Part shown: positions 29,595-39,018 of the stretch, piece after piece
Layout of the letters: every line of letters starts with the position of its first letter
How positions within the stretch are numbered: the first letter of the stretch is position 1
NCBI GenBank assembly: GCA_037132075.1
Contig: JBAXPV010000035.1
Span: forward strand, 1-40,308
From: JBAXPV01 sp037132075
Lineage (GTDB): Bacteria; Bacteroidota; Bacteroidia; Bacteroidales; CAIXZF01
Length of the DNA: 40,308 nucleotides
Direction: 5' to 3'
Program-made: the position numbers and the translations under genes
Notes under the pieces: generated by a model
Database searches by the model: none
What the model was told of the DNA's origin: nothing
The model's input: the letters and a program-made list of their open reading frames with translations, nothing else

Positions 29595-31967
29595 TTACAA
29601 TCTTTCATTTTCGGTTCTTTCAATCACCTCCTCCTGCAAATCCAAATTCATGTCGTTGAAATAATCTGAATATCCGGCCATCCTGACCAGCAAGTCCTTG
29701 TATTCCTGCGGGTTCTGCTGTGCCGCTCGTAAGGTTGCAGTATCCACAATATTAAACTGAACGTGATGCCCGCCGAGTCTGAAATAACTGCGGATCAGGT
29801 TTCCAAGCTTTTCAATGTCTTCCTGTCGACGCAACAAGGCAGGCAAAAAGCGCAGGTTTAATAAGGTTCCTCCCGAACGGGTCTGGTCAAGTTTGCTCAG
29901 TGACCGGATCACCGCTGAAGGCCCGTTAACATCTTGTCCATGAGAAGGGGAGGTTCCATCAGAGATGGATTTGCCTGCCAGGCGCCCATTGGGTGTGGCT
30001 CCTGTCATCTTCCCAAAATATATATGACAAGTGGTTGACAACATATTCAAATGAAATTTGTCGCCTTTGACGTTGGGCTTGCCATCGATAGCCTTCAGCA
30101 AATCCTTGTAAACTGTTTGCCCAATAGAATCCGCCCTTTCGTCATCATTGCCAAAAAATGGGGTTCGGTTTATAATGCGCTGCCGCAGGACTTCTTCTCC
30201 TTCAAAGTTATTTTGGATGGCTTGCAGGATAGTTTCCATGCTGAAGCTTTTCTCTTCAAAAACATGTTTCTTCAGGGTTGACAGGCTGTCTGTGACTGTT
30301 GCCAGGCCGGTACATTGGATATAATTGGTGTTGTATCTCGGCCCTCCGTTGTAATAATCCTTCCCCTTTGCAATACAATCATCGATTACGACACTTAAAA
30401 AAGGAGCTGGGGCATATTTGGCAAACATTCTGTCGATGTAGTTACTGACACGTATCTTTTGATCGACAATATAGTTTAGCTGTTCAATAAATGCTGCGTA
30501 CAGATTGTCATAATCTTTAAAGCCGCGTGCATCGCCGGTTTCCGGGCCAACGCGTATTCCACTGACTGGGTCAATGCCGTTGTTAAGTGTAACTTCCAGT
30601 ATTTTCGGCACATTCAGATATCCTGTAAGAAGGAATGCTTCTTTACCAAATGCCCCCACTTCTATACATCCGCTGCATCCTCCTTCCCGAGCATCTTCCA
30701 GGCTCTTTCCCATACCGGTCATTTCCCGGATGTATGTGTCGGGGTTGAAAACGGAAGGGTAGCCATGTCCGCGCCTGATCAGCCTGATCGCAGCATGCAG
30801 GAATTTGTCAGGTGTCTTGTTGCTGATATGCACTGAATTCCCTGGCTGCAGAATATGGAGCTCTTCTGTGACTTCCAGCATGAGATAAGAAACTTCGTTA
30901 ACAGCATCTTCTCCTGCGCGATTCAGTCCGCCGATATTGATGTTGGTGAAATCATTGTAGGTTCCGCTTTCCCTGGCAGTAATTCCCACCTTTGGTGGTG
31001 CTGTATGGTTGTTGACCTTGATCCAGAAACAAGAAATCAGTTCTTTGGCATCATCACGGCTGAGGCTGCCCTCATTGAACTCTTTTTCGTAGAAGGGTCC
31101 CAGGTGCTGGTCGAAATGACCCGGATTCATAGCATCCCAGCCATTCAACTCGGTGATGATGCCGAGATGTACAAACCAATACATCTGTATGGCTTCCCAA
31201 AATGTCTGAGGCGCATGGGCAGGCACACGACGGCAGACGTGTGCAATCTTTTGTAATTCAGATTTCCTCTGCATGTCTTTTTCTTCAGCAGCAAGGCTTT
31301 CCACCATTGCAGCATGACGTCCAGCAAAAAGGATGATGGCATCACAAGAGATATCCATCGCTTTTAATTCTTCGGCTTTGTCCGTTGCGTCGGGGTCATT
31401 CAGATAATCCAGTGAATTCAGATGTGCTGCGATATCACGCTTGAAATCCAGCATTCCCTTCTTATAGATTTTCCCATCGAGTGCAGTGTGCCCCGGTGCT
31501 CTTTGCTCCATAAATTCTGTGAAGAGCCCGGCTTCATAAGCCTTTCGCCAGCTATCGGGCACATGAGCAAAGATACGTTCACGCTGGGTACGTCCTTTCC
31601 AGTATGGGATTACCTCCGCCTCATAGCGGTCAATGTCTTTCTGACTGATAGTGTAGGGCTGCTGTTTGCGTGAGTTGAGTACATGAAAGTCTTCAACACT
31701 GTGACAAGTCAACTCAGGAAAGGTAGGTACAGCCTTGGGGGCAGGGCCACGTTCCCCGACAATCAGCTCATCGTGGCCAATATATAATGTCTTTTTTTGA
31801 CAATGATCCAGAAATGACATTGCCCTTAAAACAGGGATAGAGAACTTCCCATAATTCTCTTTATAGAATTCAGTCTGATGCAGGGCTCTCTCAATTGACA
31901 GGCTCGGACAGGCCTCAAAGCTCAGTTTCCGCAGGCGCTGAATCCTGGGATTCATGCCGGGCTGCAT
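29595..31967 (-). CDS. hypD: trans-4-hydroxy-L-proline dehydratase (glycyl-radical enzyme)
   Basis: From the ATG at 31967 the protein has 790 residues. It dehydrates trans-4-hydroxy-L-proline to pyrroline-5-carboxylate, which ProC turns into proline. With this start, numbering coincides with what I recall of Clostridioides difficile HypD: H160 (PGH), D278 (NGWDAMNPG), S334 and D339/F340 (ESGTYNDFTN), thiyl Cys C434 and base E436 (GCSGCIEVGAF), Y450 (TGYLNVPKI) and radical glycine G765 (VRMAGYSDYF). That agreement supports both the substrate and the start. An upstream in-frame TTG adds 13 poor residues; an ATG at 31955 is also possible. No proC lies nearby. Hydroxyproline would come from collagen or plant wall proteins; that source is inference. 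Confidence 0.93.
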   Translation of the reverse strand: MQPGMNPRIQRLRKLSFEACPSLSIERALHQTEFYKENYGKFSIPVLRAMSFLDHCQKKTLYIGHDELIVGERGPAPKAVPTFPELTCHSVEDFHVLNSRKQQPYTISQKDIDRYEAEVIPYWKGRTQRERIFAHVPDSWRKAYEAGLFTEFMEQRAPGHTALDGKIYKKGMLDFKRDIAAHLNSLDYLNDPDATDKAEELKAMDISCDAIILFAGRHAAMVESLAAEEKDMQRKSELQKIAHVCRRVPAHAPQTFWEAIQMYWFVHLGIITELNGWDAMNPGHFDQHLGPFYEKEFNEGSLSRDDAKELISCFWIKVNNHTAPPKVGITARESGTYNDFTNINIGGLNRAGEDAVNEVSYLMLEVTEELHILQPGNSVHISNKTPDKFLHAAIRLIRRGHGYPSVFNPDTYIREMTGMGKSLEDAREGGCSGCIEVGAFGKEAFLLTGYLNVPKILEVTLNNGIDPVSGIRVGPETGDARGFKDYDNLYAAFIEQLNYIVDQKIRVSNYIDRMFAKYAPAPFLSVVIDDCIAKGKDYYNGGPRYNTNYIQCTGLATVTDSLSTLKKHVFEEKSFSMETILQAIQNNFEGEEVLRQRIINRTPFFGNDDERADSIGQTVYKDLLKAIDGKPNVKGDKFHLNMLSTTCHIYFGKMTGATPNGRLAGKSISDGTSPSHGQDVNGPSAVIRSLSKLDQTRSGGTLLNLRFLPALLRRQEDIEKLGNLIRSYFRLGGHHVQFNIVDTATLRAAQQNPQEYKDLLVRMAGYSDYFNDMNLDLQEEVIERTENERL

Positions 31968-32074
31968 GGAGGCTTCTTTAGTTAATAATGGTGATTCTGA
32001 TGCCAATGTTCTTGCTGTTTGGCTACGAAATTAATAAATTCTTACGTTTATTCGCCCCATCACCCCATCACCCC

Positions 32075-32917
32075 TTACATAAGCTTCTTCAAAAACCCCA
32101 GCACCCTCTCATAAGCATCCGCACTCGCCTTCTTGTCGTAATTCGGATTGCTGGGGTTGGCGAAGGCATGTTCGGCATCATAAGTTTTGGTGGTTAGTTT
32201 TTTATCCACTTTCGACATATTGGATTCAAAATCTTTAACAATTTCTTTGGTTATCCATTGGTCTTTTGCGGCAAAGACACCATAAACCGGGGCATTCATC
32301 AAACGTAGCCTCGAGATTTCTTTTTCGGGCATTCCATAATACATGACGCAGCCTTGCGCCTGGCGTCCGGCAAACAGGCTGGCCTGCATGCTCCAGCCAC
32401 CACCCAGACACCAGCCGATCGTATAAATTCTGGCTTCTTTCCCGACAAATTTAATGGCGCCTTTAATGATGCTGATGGCCCTTTCTTTTTGAAGTCCTTT
32501 CACATAGGCCGCTGCTGAATCAGCATTGTCAGCCACCTTGTTGTCATAAAGGTCAATGGCAATAACATTCACATCACCGAGGTCTGTAAACAGACGTTCG
32601 CATTCTTTTTTAATATAATCGTTCAATCCCCACCACTCATGAAACACAAAGAGGTAATTACTGCTCGGATTCACCGGGCTTACAACCCAGGCATGGGCAG
32701 GCTTCCCGTCAGGGGTAGGGAAGCTGATGTCTTTTCCTTTGGGATCAGCCAATACAAATGGCAGAGGAGCGGCATGGGCTGCACGGAAACCTGCGTCATT
32801 GCTGAAGTTGGCAAATGCCACTGTGGCTTCAGGCTTGGCGCAGCAGGAGGTTTGTGCGTTTAATGTTTTTGTTGTCAGAAGAAACAGGATGAACATGGGG
32901 ATGAGAATTCTTTTCAT
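32075..32917 (-). CDS. exported dienelactone-hydrolase-family protein
   Basis: This 280-residue alpha/beta hydrolase begins with a signal peptide (residues 1-22, ending LNAQ) and then a Cys-containing linker (TSCCAKPE). The dienelactone hydrolase triad is present: C170 in GWCLGGGW, D219 in AAKDQWI and H250 in AEHAFANPS. E94 lies in the VFHEWWGLND motif that activates the Cys in this family. Classic enzymes are cytoplasmic and open dienelactones in aromatic degradation; an exported form in an anaerobe suggests another ester or lactone substrate, unknown here. It is followed, toward lower coordinates, by a short CCCCATCA direct repeat near 32055 and then hypD. It is probably monocistronic. Confidence 0.88.
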   Translation of the reverse strand: MKRILIPMFILFLLTTKTLNAQTSCCAKPEATVAFANFSNDAGFRAAHAAPLPFVLADPKGKDISFPTPDGKPAHAWVVSPVNPSSNYLFVFHEWWGLNDYIKKECERLFTDLGDVNVIAIDLYDNKVADNADSAAAYVKGLQKERAISIIKGAIKFVGKEARIYTIGWCLGGGWSMQASLFAGRQAQGCVMYYGMPEKEISRLRLMNAPVYGVFAAKDQWITKEIVKDFESNMSKVDKKLTTKTYDAEHAFANPSNPNYDKKASADAYERVLGFLKKLM

Positions 32918-32982
32918 GGTTGATTTAATATTTTATCTATCAATTGTTATTAATAGTTAAAACCATCCTGTCAATCTTTGGT

Positions 32983-34128
32983 TCATTGCAATAAGTAATT
33001 TTTGTAATTCAATACACGAATATTGTTTTTATAGGGGAAATCATCTCCGTTGTATAGCATGATCCCGGTATCCGCTCCAGTAAGCACTGATTCAATAGGT
33101 TTGAGCATCCTTGTTTTGAAAGTTGAAGTCTTTTTTATTTCTACCCAAACATTATTATCTGGATATTCTTGTACCAGATCAACTTCTACTTCATTACTGG
33201 TCCTAAAATAATATAATGGAGTTGAAATCCCCTGGTGGAATTGATTTTTTTTAATTTCGGCCACCAGGTAATTCTCAAAAACACTTCCAGCCATCGGACC
33301 GTTTTCATAAACCTCTTTGTTAGAAATTCCAGTAAGTTGACATAGTAAACCAGTGTCATAAAAATATATTTTGGGCGTTTTTACAATTCGCTTTCCCATA
33401 TTTTTATGATAGGATGGGAGCAAGAATATAATATAGGATGATTCAAGAACTGATATCCAACGTTTCACAGTGGAGACAGAAATTCCCAGTATTCTGGATA
33501 TGGTTGACATATTGATTGTCTGGGATGCTTGCACGGCAATTAATCTGATAAATTGCCTGAAATCATGCAAATCGCCAATATTGACGAGCGATTTTACATC
33601 CTTCATGACAAAGGTCTCAATATAAGACGAGTACCAAAAATCTGAATTTTGATATGACATCATAACCACTTCAGGATAACTGCCCTTGTAAATAGATTTG
33701 TCTCTTAAAATCGCTGGCATTTCTGAATATTGAAAGGGCATCAGGGCCAGCAAACCTATCCTGCCTGCAAGGCTTTCACTGATTTTTGCATTCAGGTTTA
33801 ATTGATTTGATCCAGTGATAATATATTTCCCTTTGCGTTGTCGGTCATTGTCAACCGCAATCTTAAGATAATCAAAGATTTCTGGAGCTTTCTGGGCTTC
33901 GTCAAAGATAACTTTGTCATCATATTGTTTAATAAAGGCTTCGGGGTCTTCATGAAAAAATTCCAGTAAACGATAATCGTCAAATGTAACGTAGCGGTAG
34001 CTTGATGAATAAAGTTCTCTTAGCAAAGTGGACTTTCCTGACTGTCTTGGGCCAGTTATTGCTACAATACTGAAAGTTTGCAGATATTTTTTGAGAAGGG
34101 GTTCAATTTGGCGAGCTCGGTAAATCAT
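32983..34128 (-). CDS. AAA_14/DUF4143 ATPase
   Basis: This 381-residue protein has an N-terminal P-loop domain with Walker A ITGPRQSGKST (residues ~25-35) and Walker B DDKVIFDEAQKAPE. A sensor-like IITGSNQL follows, with Arg-rich SLAGRIGLLALMPF. A winged-helix-like segment (ISRILGISVSTVKRWISVLE) leads into the DUF4143 restriction-endonuclease-like C-terminal domain (ENYLVAEIKKN, FRTSNEVEVDLVQEY, WVEIKKTS). The E-x(n)-D-x(n)-E-x-K nuclease-like residues appear intact. These genes are common, scattered and often mobile in Bacteroidota; their function is not established. A -7 box TATATTTG lies at 34154-34161 on the same strand. Confidence 0.92.
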   Translation of the reverse strand: MIYRARQIEPLLKKYLQTFSIVAITGPRQSGKSTLLRELYSSSYRYVTFDDYRLLEFFHEDPEAFIKQYDDKVIFDEAQKAPEIFDYLKIAVDNDRQRKGKYIITGSNQLNLNAKISESLAGRIGLLALMPFQYSEMPAILRDKSIYKGSYPEVVMMSYQNSDFWYSSYIETFVMKDVKSLVNIGDLHDFRQFIRLIAVQASQTINMSTISRILGISVSTVKRWISVLESSYIIFLLPSYHKNMGKRIVKTPKIYFYDTGLLCQLTGISNKEVYENGPMAGSVFENYLVAEIKKNQFHQGISTPLYYFRTSNEVEVDLVQEYPDNNVWVEIKKTSTFKTRMLKPIESVLTGADTGIMLYNGDDFPYKNNIRVLNYKNYLLQ

Positions 34129-34153
34129 TTGTATGTAAATTTGCTATCCAATC

Positions 34154-34161
34154 GCAAATAT
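34154..34161 (-). promoter_or_regulatory. -7 box TATATTTG for the AAA_14 ATPase gene
   Basis: The minus strand reads TATATTTG, an exact TAnnTTTG match; initiation near 34147 gives a 19-base leader to the ATG at 34128. No clear -33. Confidence 0.45.
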
Positions 34162-34219
34162 ACATAAAATAATTCAATGATTGATCTTTTTTTTGAAGCG
34201 TTCTCCCATTCTATGAAAA

Positions 34220-34426
34220 TCATACCGCGCTTCCCTTTGCTTTATTCCTGCTTAATGTCATTTAAACCAATTCCGATGTGTGGAAAGTGGTTCCACTAAC
34301 TGTCCAGCCCTAATTCTGAATAGTTTTCGAAAAAGCTGATGTTTCAAAGCCGGGATTAAGGATTTGTTGCGCAGCAGCCAAAAACGGCATTAGAATTAAC
34401 AATATCACAAATATGATATGTTTCAA
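34220..34426 (-). pseudogene. decayed N-terminal remnant of a secreted-protein gene
   Basis: In the 321-base gap between the RND operon and the ATPase gene, the minus strand encodes (from a TTG at 34426) a typical signal peptide. It runs KHIIFVILLILMPFLAAAQQ and continues ILNPGFETSAFSKTIQN to a TAG at 34310-34312. Past that stop the same frame gives GWTVSGTTFHTSELV, the usual continuation after NPGFE in Bacteroidota secreted carbohydrate-binding-like proteins. Two more stops follow, at 34262-34264 and 34220-34222. The frame is preserved but interrupted, so this looks like a 5' gene fragment decaying by point mutation, its 3' part lost. A translated 38-residue peptide is the alternative. Confidence 0.55.
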
Positions 34427-34449
34427 TCTATAGTATTAAGAATTACAGG

Positions 34450-35844
34450 CTACCATCCTCCTCCCAGCGCTTTAAACAAATTCACCACAGCAATGTTCTG
34501 TTGTGTTTGTGTTGCTGATTCGCTGAGTTCTGCATTAAATAGGTTGTCCTGTTGGTTCAGCAATTCCAGGTAATTGGAATAGCCATCAAAGTATCGTTTC
34601 TCAGTCAGGTAATATGCTTTTGACGCAGCATCAAGTGCTGTTTTATAAGCGTCGTGTTCTTGATTGTTCAGGCGAAGCGCCGCCAATGAATTGTCAACTT
34701 CAGCAAAAGCATTCAATAAGGTTAGCTGATATTGATAGTTATATTGGTCGGTACGAGCCCGTTGCGCTTCAACACGTCGCGCGTTTTTGCCAAACTCAAA
34801 TATAGGTCCTAACAAATTGCCGCTCATTCCTAACGCAAAGGATTCCGGGTTAACAATAGTACTTAAATCAGGGCTGGCGACTCCAAAAATACCTGTCAGA
34901 CTTAAGGAGGGAAATCTCATTGCTGTGGCTACGCCAATTGCCTCAGTTTGCGAAATGAGCGTTTGTTCTGCAGCAATAATATCGGGTCGCCTTTGAAGCA
35001 AATCTGAAGGAATTCCTGCCGGAATCTCAGGCGGAAGCTGCTGATCGTAAATGCTATTTCCTCTTTGAATTACACCAGGCGCCTGTCCTGTTAATACCCT
35101 TAACGAATTTTGGGTAGCAATAATCTGCTGTTGTGCATTTGGAATGATTGCCTGTGCAAGTGCTAACTGCTGTTGAGACTGCAACTTATCCAATTCAGAA
35201 ACATAACCCTTGCTAAATCTCTCAGAAATTAATTTTAAAGATTCAGTACGCATTAGTACCGTTTTATTGGCAATTTCCAGGCGGTGATCCTGATCGCGTA
35301 GGGTAAAATATAAGGCTGCTGCTTCGGCGATGAGACTCACACGTAGGGCCTGCGCATTATTTTGCTGTGCAATAAATAAGGCCCAGTCTGAGCGCTTCTG
35401 ATGACGAAGCTTTCCAAACAAATCGATCTCCCAGTTCATGGTTGCAAGACCACTGTATACTTGCTTATTTATTCCAACGCCTGACCTTTGTGCATTATCG
35501 CCTAAGTCGTTCACCCCGCCTTTCACATTGTAGTTAAAAGAAGGATAAACTCCTGCGCTTGAAATACCATAAGTAGCGCGTGCTTCTTCAACCCTCGATA
35601 TCGCAGTAAGCAAGTCCAAATTGTTACTCAATACGGTCTGTATCAGTTTTGTAAGTTGAGGATCTTTATAAACTTCAGTCCATTTGATCAGTGTGACGGA
35701 ATCTTTTCTCGCGGCAGATCCTACCGTAGCTGTTGAGTCTCCATAAGCCTTGTAATTTGGGAGTGCAGGGCTTTTATATTTCGGCCCGACCAGGCATGAT
35801 GAAAGTCCGCTAATCATTATAATGAATATGAGTATCTTTTTCAT
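34450..35844 (-). CDS. RND efflux outer-membrane lipoprotein, NodT/OprM family
   Basis: From the ATG at 35844 the protein has 464 residues. Its lipoprotein signal (KKILIFIIMISGLSSC) places the lipid on Cys at about residue 17. The TolC-like duplicated outer-membrane efflux repeats are visible in the first half (SRVEEARATYGISSAGVYPS, DLFGKLRHQKRSDWALF) and the second (RPDIIAAEQTLISQTEAIG, GPIFEFGKNARRVEAQ, LNAFAEVDNSLAALR). It forms the outer-membrane exit duct of the pump. The upstream open frame to 35901 overlaps the pump gene and is not needed. The ATG follows the pump stop by one base, so the two are translationally coupled. Confidence 0.93.
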   Translation of the reverse strand: MKKILIFIIMISGLSSCLVGPKYKSPALPNYKAYGDSTATVGSAARKDSVTLIKWTEVYKDPQLTKLIQTVLSNNLDLLTAISRVEEARATYGISSAGVYPSFNYNVKGGVNDLGDNAQRSGVGINKQVYSGLATMNWEIDLFGKLRHQKRSDWALFIAQQNNAQALRVSLIAEAAALYFTLRDQDHRLEIANKTVLMRTESLKLISERFSKGYVSELDKLQSQQQLALAQAIIPNAQQQIIATQNSLRVLTGQAPGVIQRGNSIYDQQLPPEIPAGIPSDLLQRRPDIIAAEQTLISQTEAIGVATAMRFPSLSLTGIFGVASPDLSTIVNPESFALGMSGNLLGPIFEFGKNARRVEAQRARTDQYNYQYQLTLLNAFAEVDNSLAALRLNNQEHDAYKTALDAASKAYYLTEKRYFDGYSNYLELLNQQDNLFNAELSESATQTQQNIAVVNLFKALGGGW

Positions 35845-35845
35845 A

Positions 35846-38800
35846 TTAACTGCCCTCCTCCAATTTAATTTCTTCTGTAGGTACTTGTTTCTTCTTTCCA
35901 ATCTTTTCGATCATCACAAAGAGCGCAGGAACAAGTAATACTCCCATAATTGTGGCAATCAGCATCCCGCTGAATACCGTCATTCCCATCACAATGCGTG
36001 ACTGTGAGCCAGCTCCCTTTGCAGTAAGCAGCGGTGTTACGCCTAAGATGAAGGCAAAGGCCGTCATCAGGATTGGCCTGAAACGTAACTTTGCGGCATA
36101 CATGGCAGATTCAAAAAGGGTTTTCCCCTTTTCATATTCTCCCCGGGCAAACTCAACGATAAGAATTGCATTTTTTGCCGCAAGTCCAATCAGCATGACC
36201 AAGCCGATTTGAGCAAATACATTGTTTACATAAGCATCACTCCCAAAACGGGCCAGGAACAATCCTAGGAATGCCCCAAATACAGCAAAAGGTGTTCCCA
36301 ATAAAACGCTGAAGGGTAGTTTCCAACTTTCGTATTGGGCTGCAAGAATTAAGAATACAAAAATCAAAGCCATTATAAATACAGATGACCCGCCGGGTGA
36401 ATGCTTTTCCTGGTAGCTGAGGTTAATGTAATCCAAACTCATATCGGCAGGAAGCACCTCCTTAGCAACTTCCTCCAAAGCCTGCATTGCCTGGTCGCTG
36501 CTATAGCCATCATTGGGCGTTCCGCCGATTTCTGCAGCCCGGAATAAGTTTAAACGGTTTGTGAAATCCGGACCGCTTATCTTGGATACTGTTACCAAGG
36601 TAGACACTGGCAACATGTCTCCATTGTTATTCTTAATATATATCTTTTTTAAATCTTCTGGTGATACTCTCTCTGATGCCTCTGCTTGAATATACACCTT
36701 ATACTGACGGCCAAAGCGATTAAAGTCGTTGACATAACTGGCTCCCAGGTAAGCTCCAATTGCTTCCGTTACTACTGAAACAGGAACTCCCAGCTTCATG
36801 GCCTTTTCGTTGTCGATTTCCAGTTTAACCAATGGCGTGCCTGCACTAAAGGTTGTATATACCCTTTTAATTTCCGGTCGTTTCTGTGCCGCTGCAATAA
36901 ATGCTTGTGTTTGCTGGGCCAGGTATTGTGGCGTGTTTCCGCCACGGTCCTGCAACATCACACTAAACCCTGCTGACGCACCCAATCCCATAATTGCAGG
37001 TGGCCCGTAAGCGAATACACTTGCATTGGTAATTGTTACTGAGAAAATTTTATTCAATCTGTTAATTAGCTGGTTTGCCGTTTCTTTTCTTTCGTCCCAG
37101 GGTTTTAGCGTGATAAAGAATACGGCATTGTTGGTTTGTGTAGAACCCGTGAGCATATTAAATCCATTAACCGTTGTATACGAAACCAGCTCCTCTTCTT
37201 TCGCCAACATTCCTTCGATCTTTTTAGTGATTTCAATGGTACGTTGCATTGAAGAGGCAGCAGGCAAGGTTACATTGACCATAATATACCCGTTGTCTTC
37301 CTCTGGAATAAACCCTGAAGGGATTTTTATTCCCAGAAATCCTACTGCAACTAAGATGATGCCGAGCAACAGAACAACCCTAATGGATTTCCTTGCAAAA
37401 AATGTAGCTCCGGTAAGATAGCCACCGGTAACCTTGCCAAAAATCCTGTTAAAACCCGTAAAGAACTTTGCAAGTAATCCTTTCTGCTCACTAACGGGTT
37501 TTGTCGGTTTCAAAATCATCGCACACAATGCCGGGCTTAATGACAAAGCACTGAAAGCCGAAAATGCTACAGATACGGCAATGGTGATAGCAAATTGTTG
37601 GTAAAACCTTCCGGTGATGCCTGGAGTCATGGCCACTGGCACAAACACGGCAATCAGAATAAGAGCAATGGCAATAACCGGACCAGATACTTCTCTCATG
37701 GCCTGCAAAGTAGCTTCTCTCGGCGTTTTCCCTTGTTCAATGTGATGCATTACGGCCTCGACCACCACTATGGCATCATCAACCACAATTCCAATCGCCA
37801 GCACAAGACCTAATAGCGATAACGTATTAATTGAGAATCCCAACAAAGGAAAAACGGCAATGGTGCCAATTAATGAAACTGGTACCGTGATCAGCGGAAT
37901 TATCGTGGCTCTCCAGTTTTGAAGAAAGATAAACACCACTAGAATAACCAGTAAAATCGCTTCAAAAAGTGTTTTAACAATATCATCAATACCGGCTGTA
38001 ATTGCAAGTGTCGTGTCCAGAGATTGTTGACATTCAATGTCTTTCGGGAATTTCTCCGACATTGCCTGTAAGGTGGCTTTTGCCTTCCCAGCCACTTCCA
38101 GCGCATTACTCCCAGGCATCTGGTACAAGGCAATAACGGCACTTGGATTGCCATTTCGACGGGCAATGGAACTGAAATTTTCAGATCCCAATTCTATTCG
38201 GGCAATGTCGCCAAGCAAAACCCGTGATCCATCTTCCTTGCTTTTAACGATGATTTCCGAAAATTGCTTTTCCGTAATCAAGCGTTCCTGTAAGGTGACA
38301 CTATATGTGAATTCAGTTCCGGCAGGGGCAGGTTCAGCCCCGAATTTGCCACCTGGACTGATCACATTCTGATCATTCAAAGCCTTTTTGACATCGGCTA
38401 CGTTGATCCCGAGTTTGTTCATCTCTCCGGGTTTCAGCCAGATCCGCATCGCATAATCACTTCCCCCCAAAATTGCTACTTCCCCAACCCCGCTGATACG
38501 CGCCAAAGCATCAACCATATTAATACTGGCGTAATTGTTAAGAAATTTAGAATCATATTTCGGATTGTCAGATGTTAATGTAAACAACAACATCGGAAAG
38601 GAAAGTGATTTTTTAACAGTCACCCCCAGTTGTTTTACACTCGGTGGCATAAAGGGCTCTGATTGTTTCTGCCTGTTCTGCGTCAACATATTGGCATTGT
38701 CAAGATTCGTACCCACATCAAAGGTAACTTCAATGGTGAGTGCCCCATCTGAGGTATTTATTGATTTAATGTACAGCATGTTTTCCACACCGTTCACTTT

Positions 38801-39001
38801 TTGCTCAATGGGAGTAGCAACAGCTTGCTCCACATTTAATGCATTTGCGCCTGTATAACTCGTAGTGATTTTAACAACAGGCGGTACAATATCAGGGTAT
38901 TGCGCAATTGGTGTCTTTTGCAAAGCAAGCAAACCAAGCATCACAATGATGATGCTTATGACCATCGCAACTATCGGTCTTCGAACAAAAAAATCTCCCA
39001 T
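35846..39001 (-). CDS. RND multidrug efflux pump, HAE-1 (AcrB-like)
   Basis: At 1051 residues this is a full-length hydrophobe/amphiphile RND antiporter of the inner membrane. It begins MGDFFVRRPIVAMVISIIIV and has the proton-relay pair D408/D409 in TM4 (LAIGIVVDDAIVVVEAV). The relay Lys lies in TM10 (IGLAAKNAILIVEFARGEYEKG). Two large porter/docking domains alternate with two blocks of helices (1+5 and 1+5). It exports drugs, detergents or other amphiphiles using the proton gradient; substrates cannot be read from sequence. It is the middle gene of a three-gene operon: adaptor stop 17 bases upstream, outer-membrane factor one base downstream. Confidence 0.96.
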   Translation of the reverse strand: MGDFFVRRPIVAMVISIIIVMLGLLALQKTPIAQYPDIVPPVVKITTSYTGANALNVEQAVATPIEQKVNGVENMLYIKSINTSDGALTIEVTFDVGTNLDNANMLTQNRQKQSEPFMPPSVKQLGVTVKKSLSFPMLLFTLTSDNPKYDSKFLNNYASINMVDALARISGVGEVAILGGSDYAMRIWLKPGEMNKLGINVADVKKALNDQNVISPGGKFGAEPAPAGTEFTYSVTLQERLITEKQFSEIIVKSKEDGSRVLLGDIARIELGSENFSSIARRNGNPSAVIALYQMPGSNALEVAGKAKATLQAMSEKFPKDIECQQSLDTTLAITAGIDDIVKTLFEAILLVILVVFIFLQNWRATIIPLITVPVSLIGTIAVFPLLGFSINTLSLLGLVLAIGIVVDDAIVVVEAVMHHIEQGKTPREATLQAMREVSGPVIAIALILIAVFVPVAMTPGITGRFYQQFAITIAVSVAFSAFSALSLSPALCAMILKPTKPVSEQKGLLAKFFTGFNRIFGKVTGGYLTGATFFARKSIRVVLLLGIILVAVGFLGIKIPSGFIPEEDNGYIMVNVTLPAASSMQRTIEITKKIEGMLAKEEELVSYTTVNGFNMLTGSTQTNNAVFFITLKPWDERKETANQLINRLNKIFSVTITNASVFAYGPPAIMGLGASAGFSVMLQDRGGNTPQYLAQQTQAFIAAAQKRPEIKRVYTTFSAGTPLVKLEIDNEKAMKLGVPVSVVTEAIGAYLGASYVNDFNRFGRQYKVYIQAEASERVSPEDLKKIYIKNNNGDMLPVSTLVTVSKISGPDFTNRLNLFRAAEIGGTPNDGYSSDQAMQALEEVAKEVLPADMSLDYINLSYQEKHSPGGSSVFIMALIFVFLILAAQYESWKLPFSVLLGTPFAVFGAFLGLFLARFGSDAYVNNVFAQIGLVMLIGLAAKNAILIVEFARGEYEKGKTLFESAMYAAKLRFRPILMTAFAFILGVTPLLTAKGAGSQSRIVMGMTVFSGMLIATIMGVLLVPALFVMIEKIGKKKQVPTEEIKLEEGS

Positions 39002-39018
39002 AACGTTTGCTTTCTAAA

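Noticed and set aside
32055..32076. CCCCATCA direct repeat next to the dienelactone hydrolase stop.
   Set aside because: Only about two and a half 8-base units; too short to separate from chance or simple slippage, so not listed as a feature.
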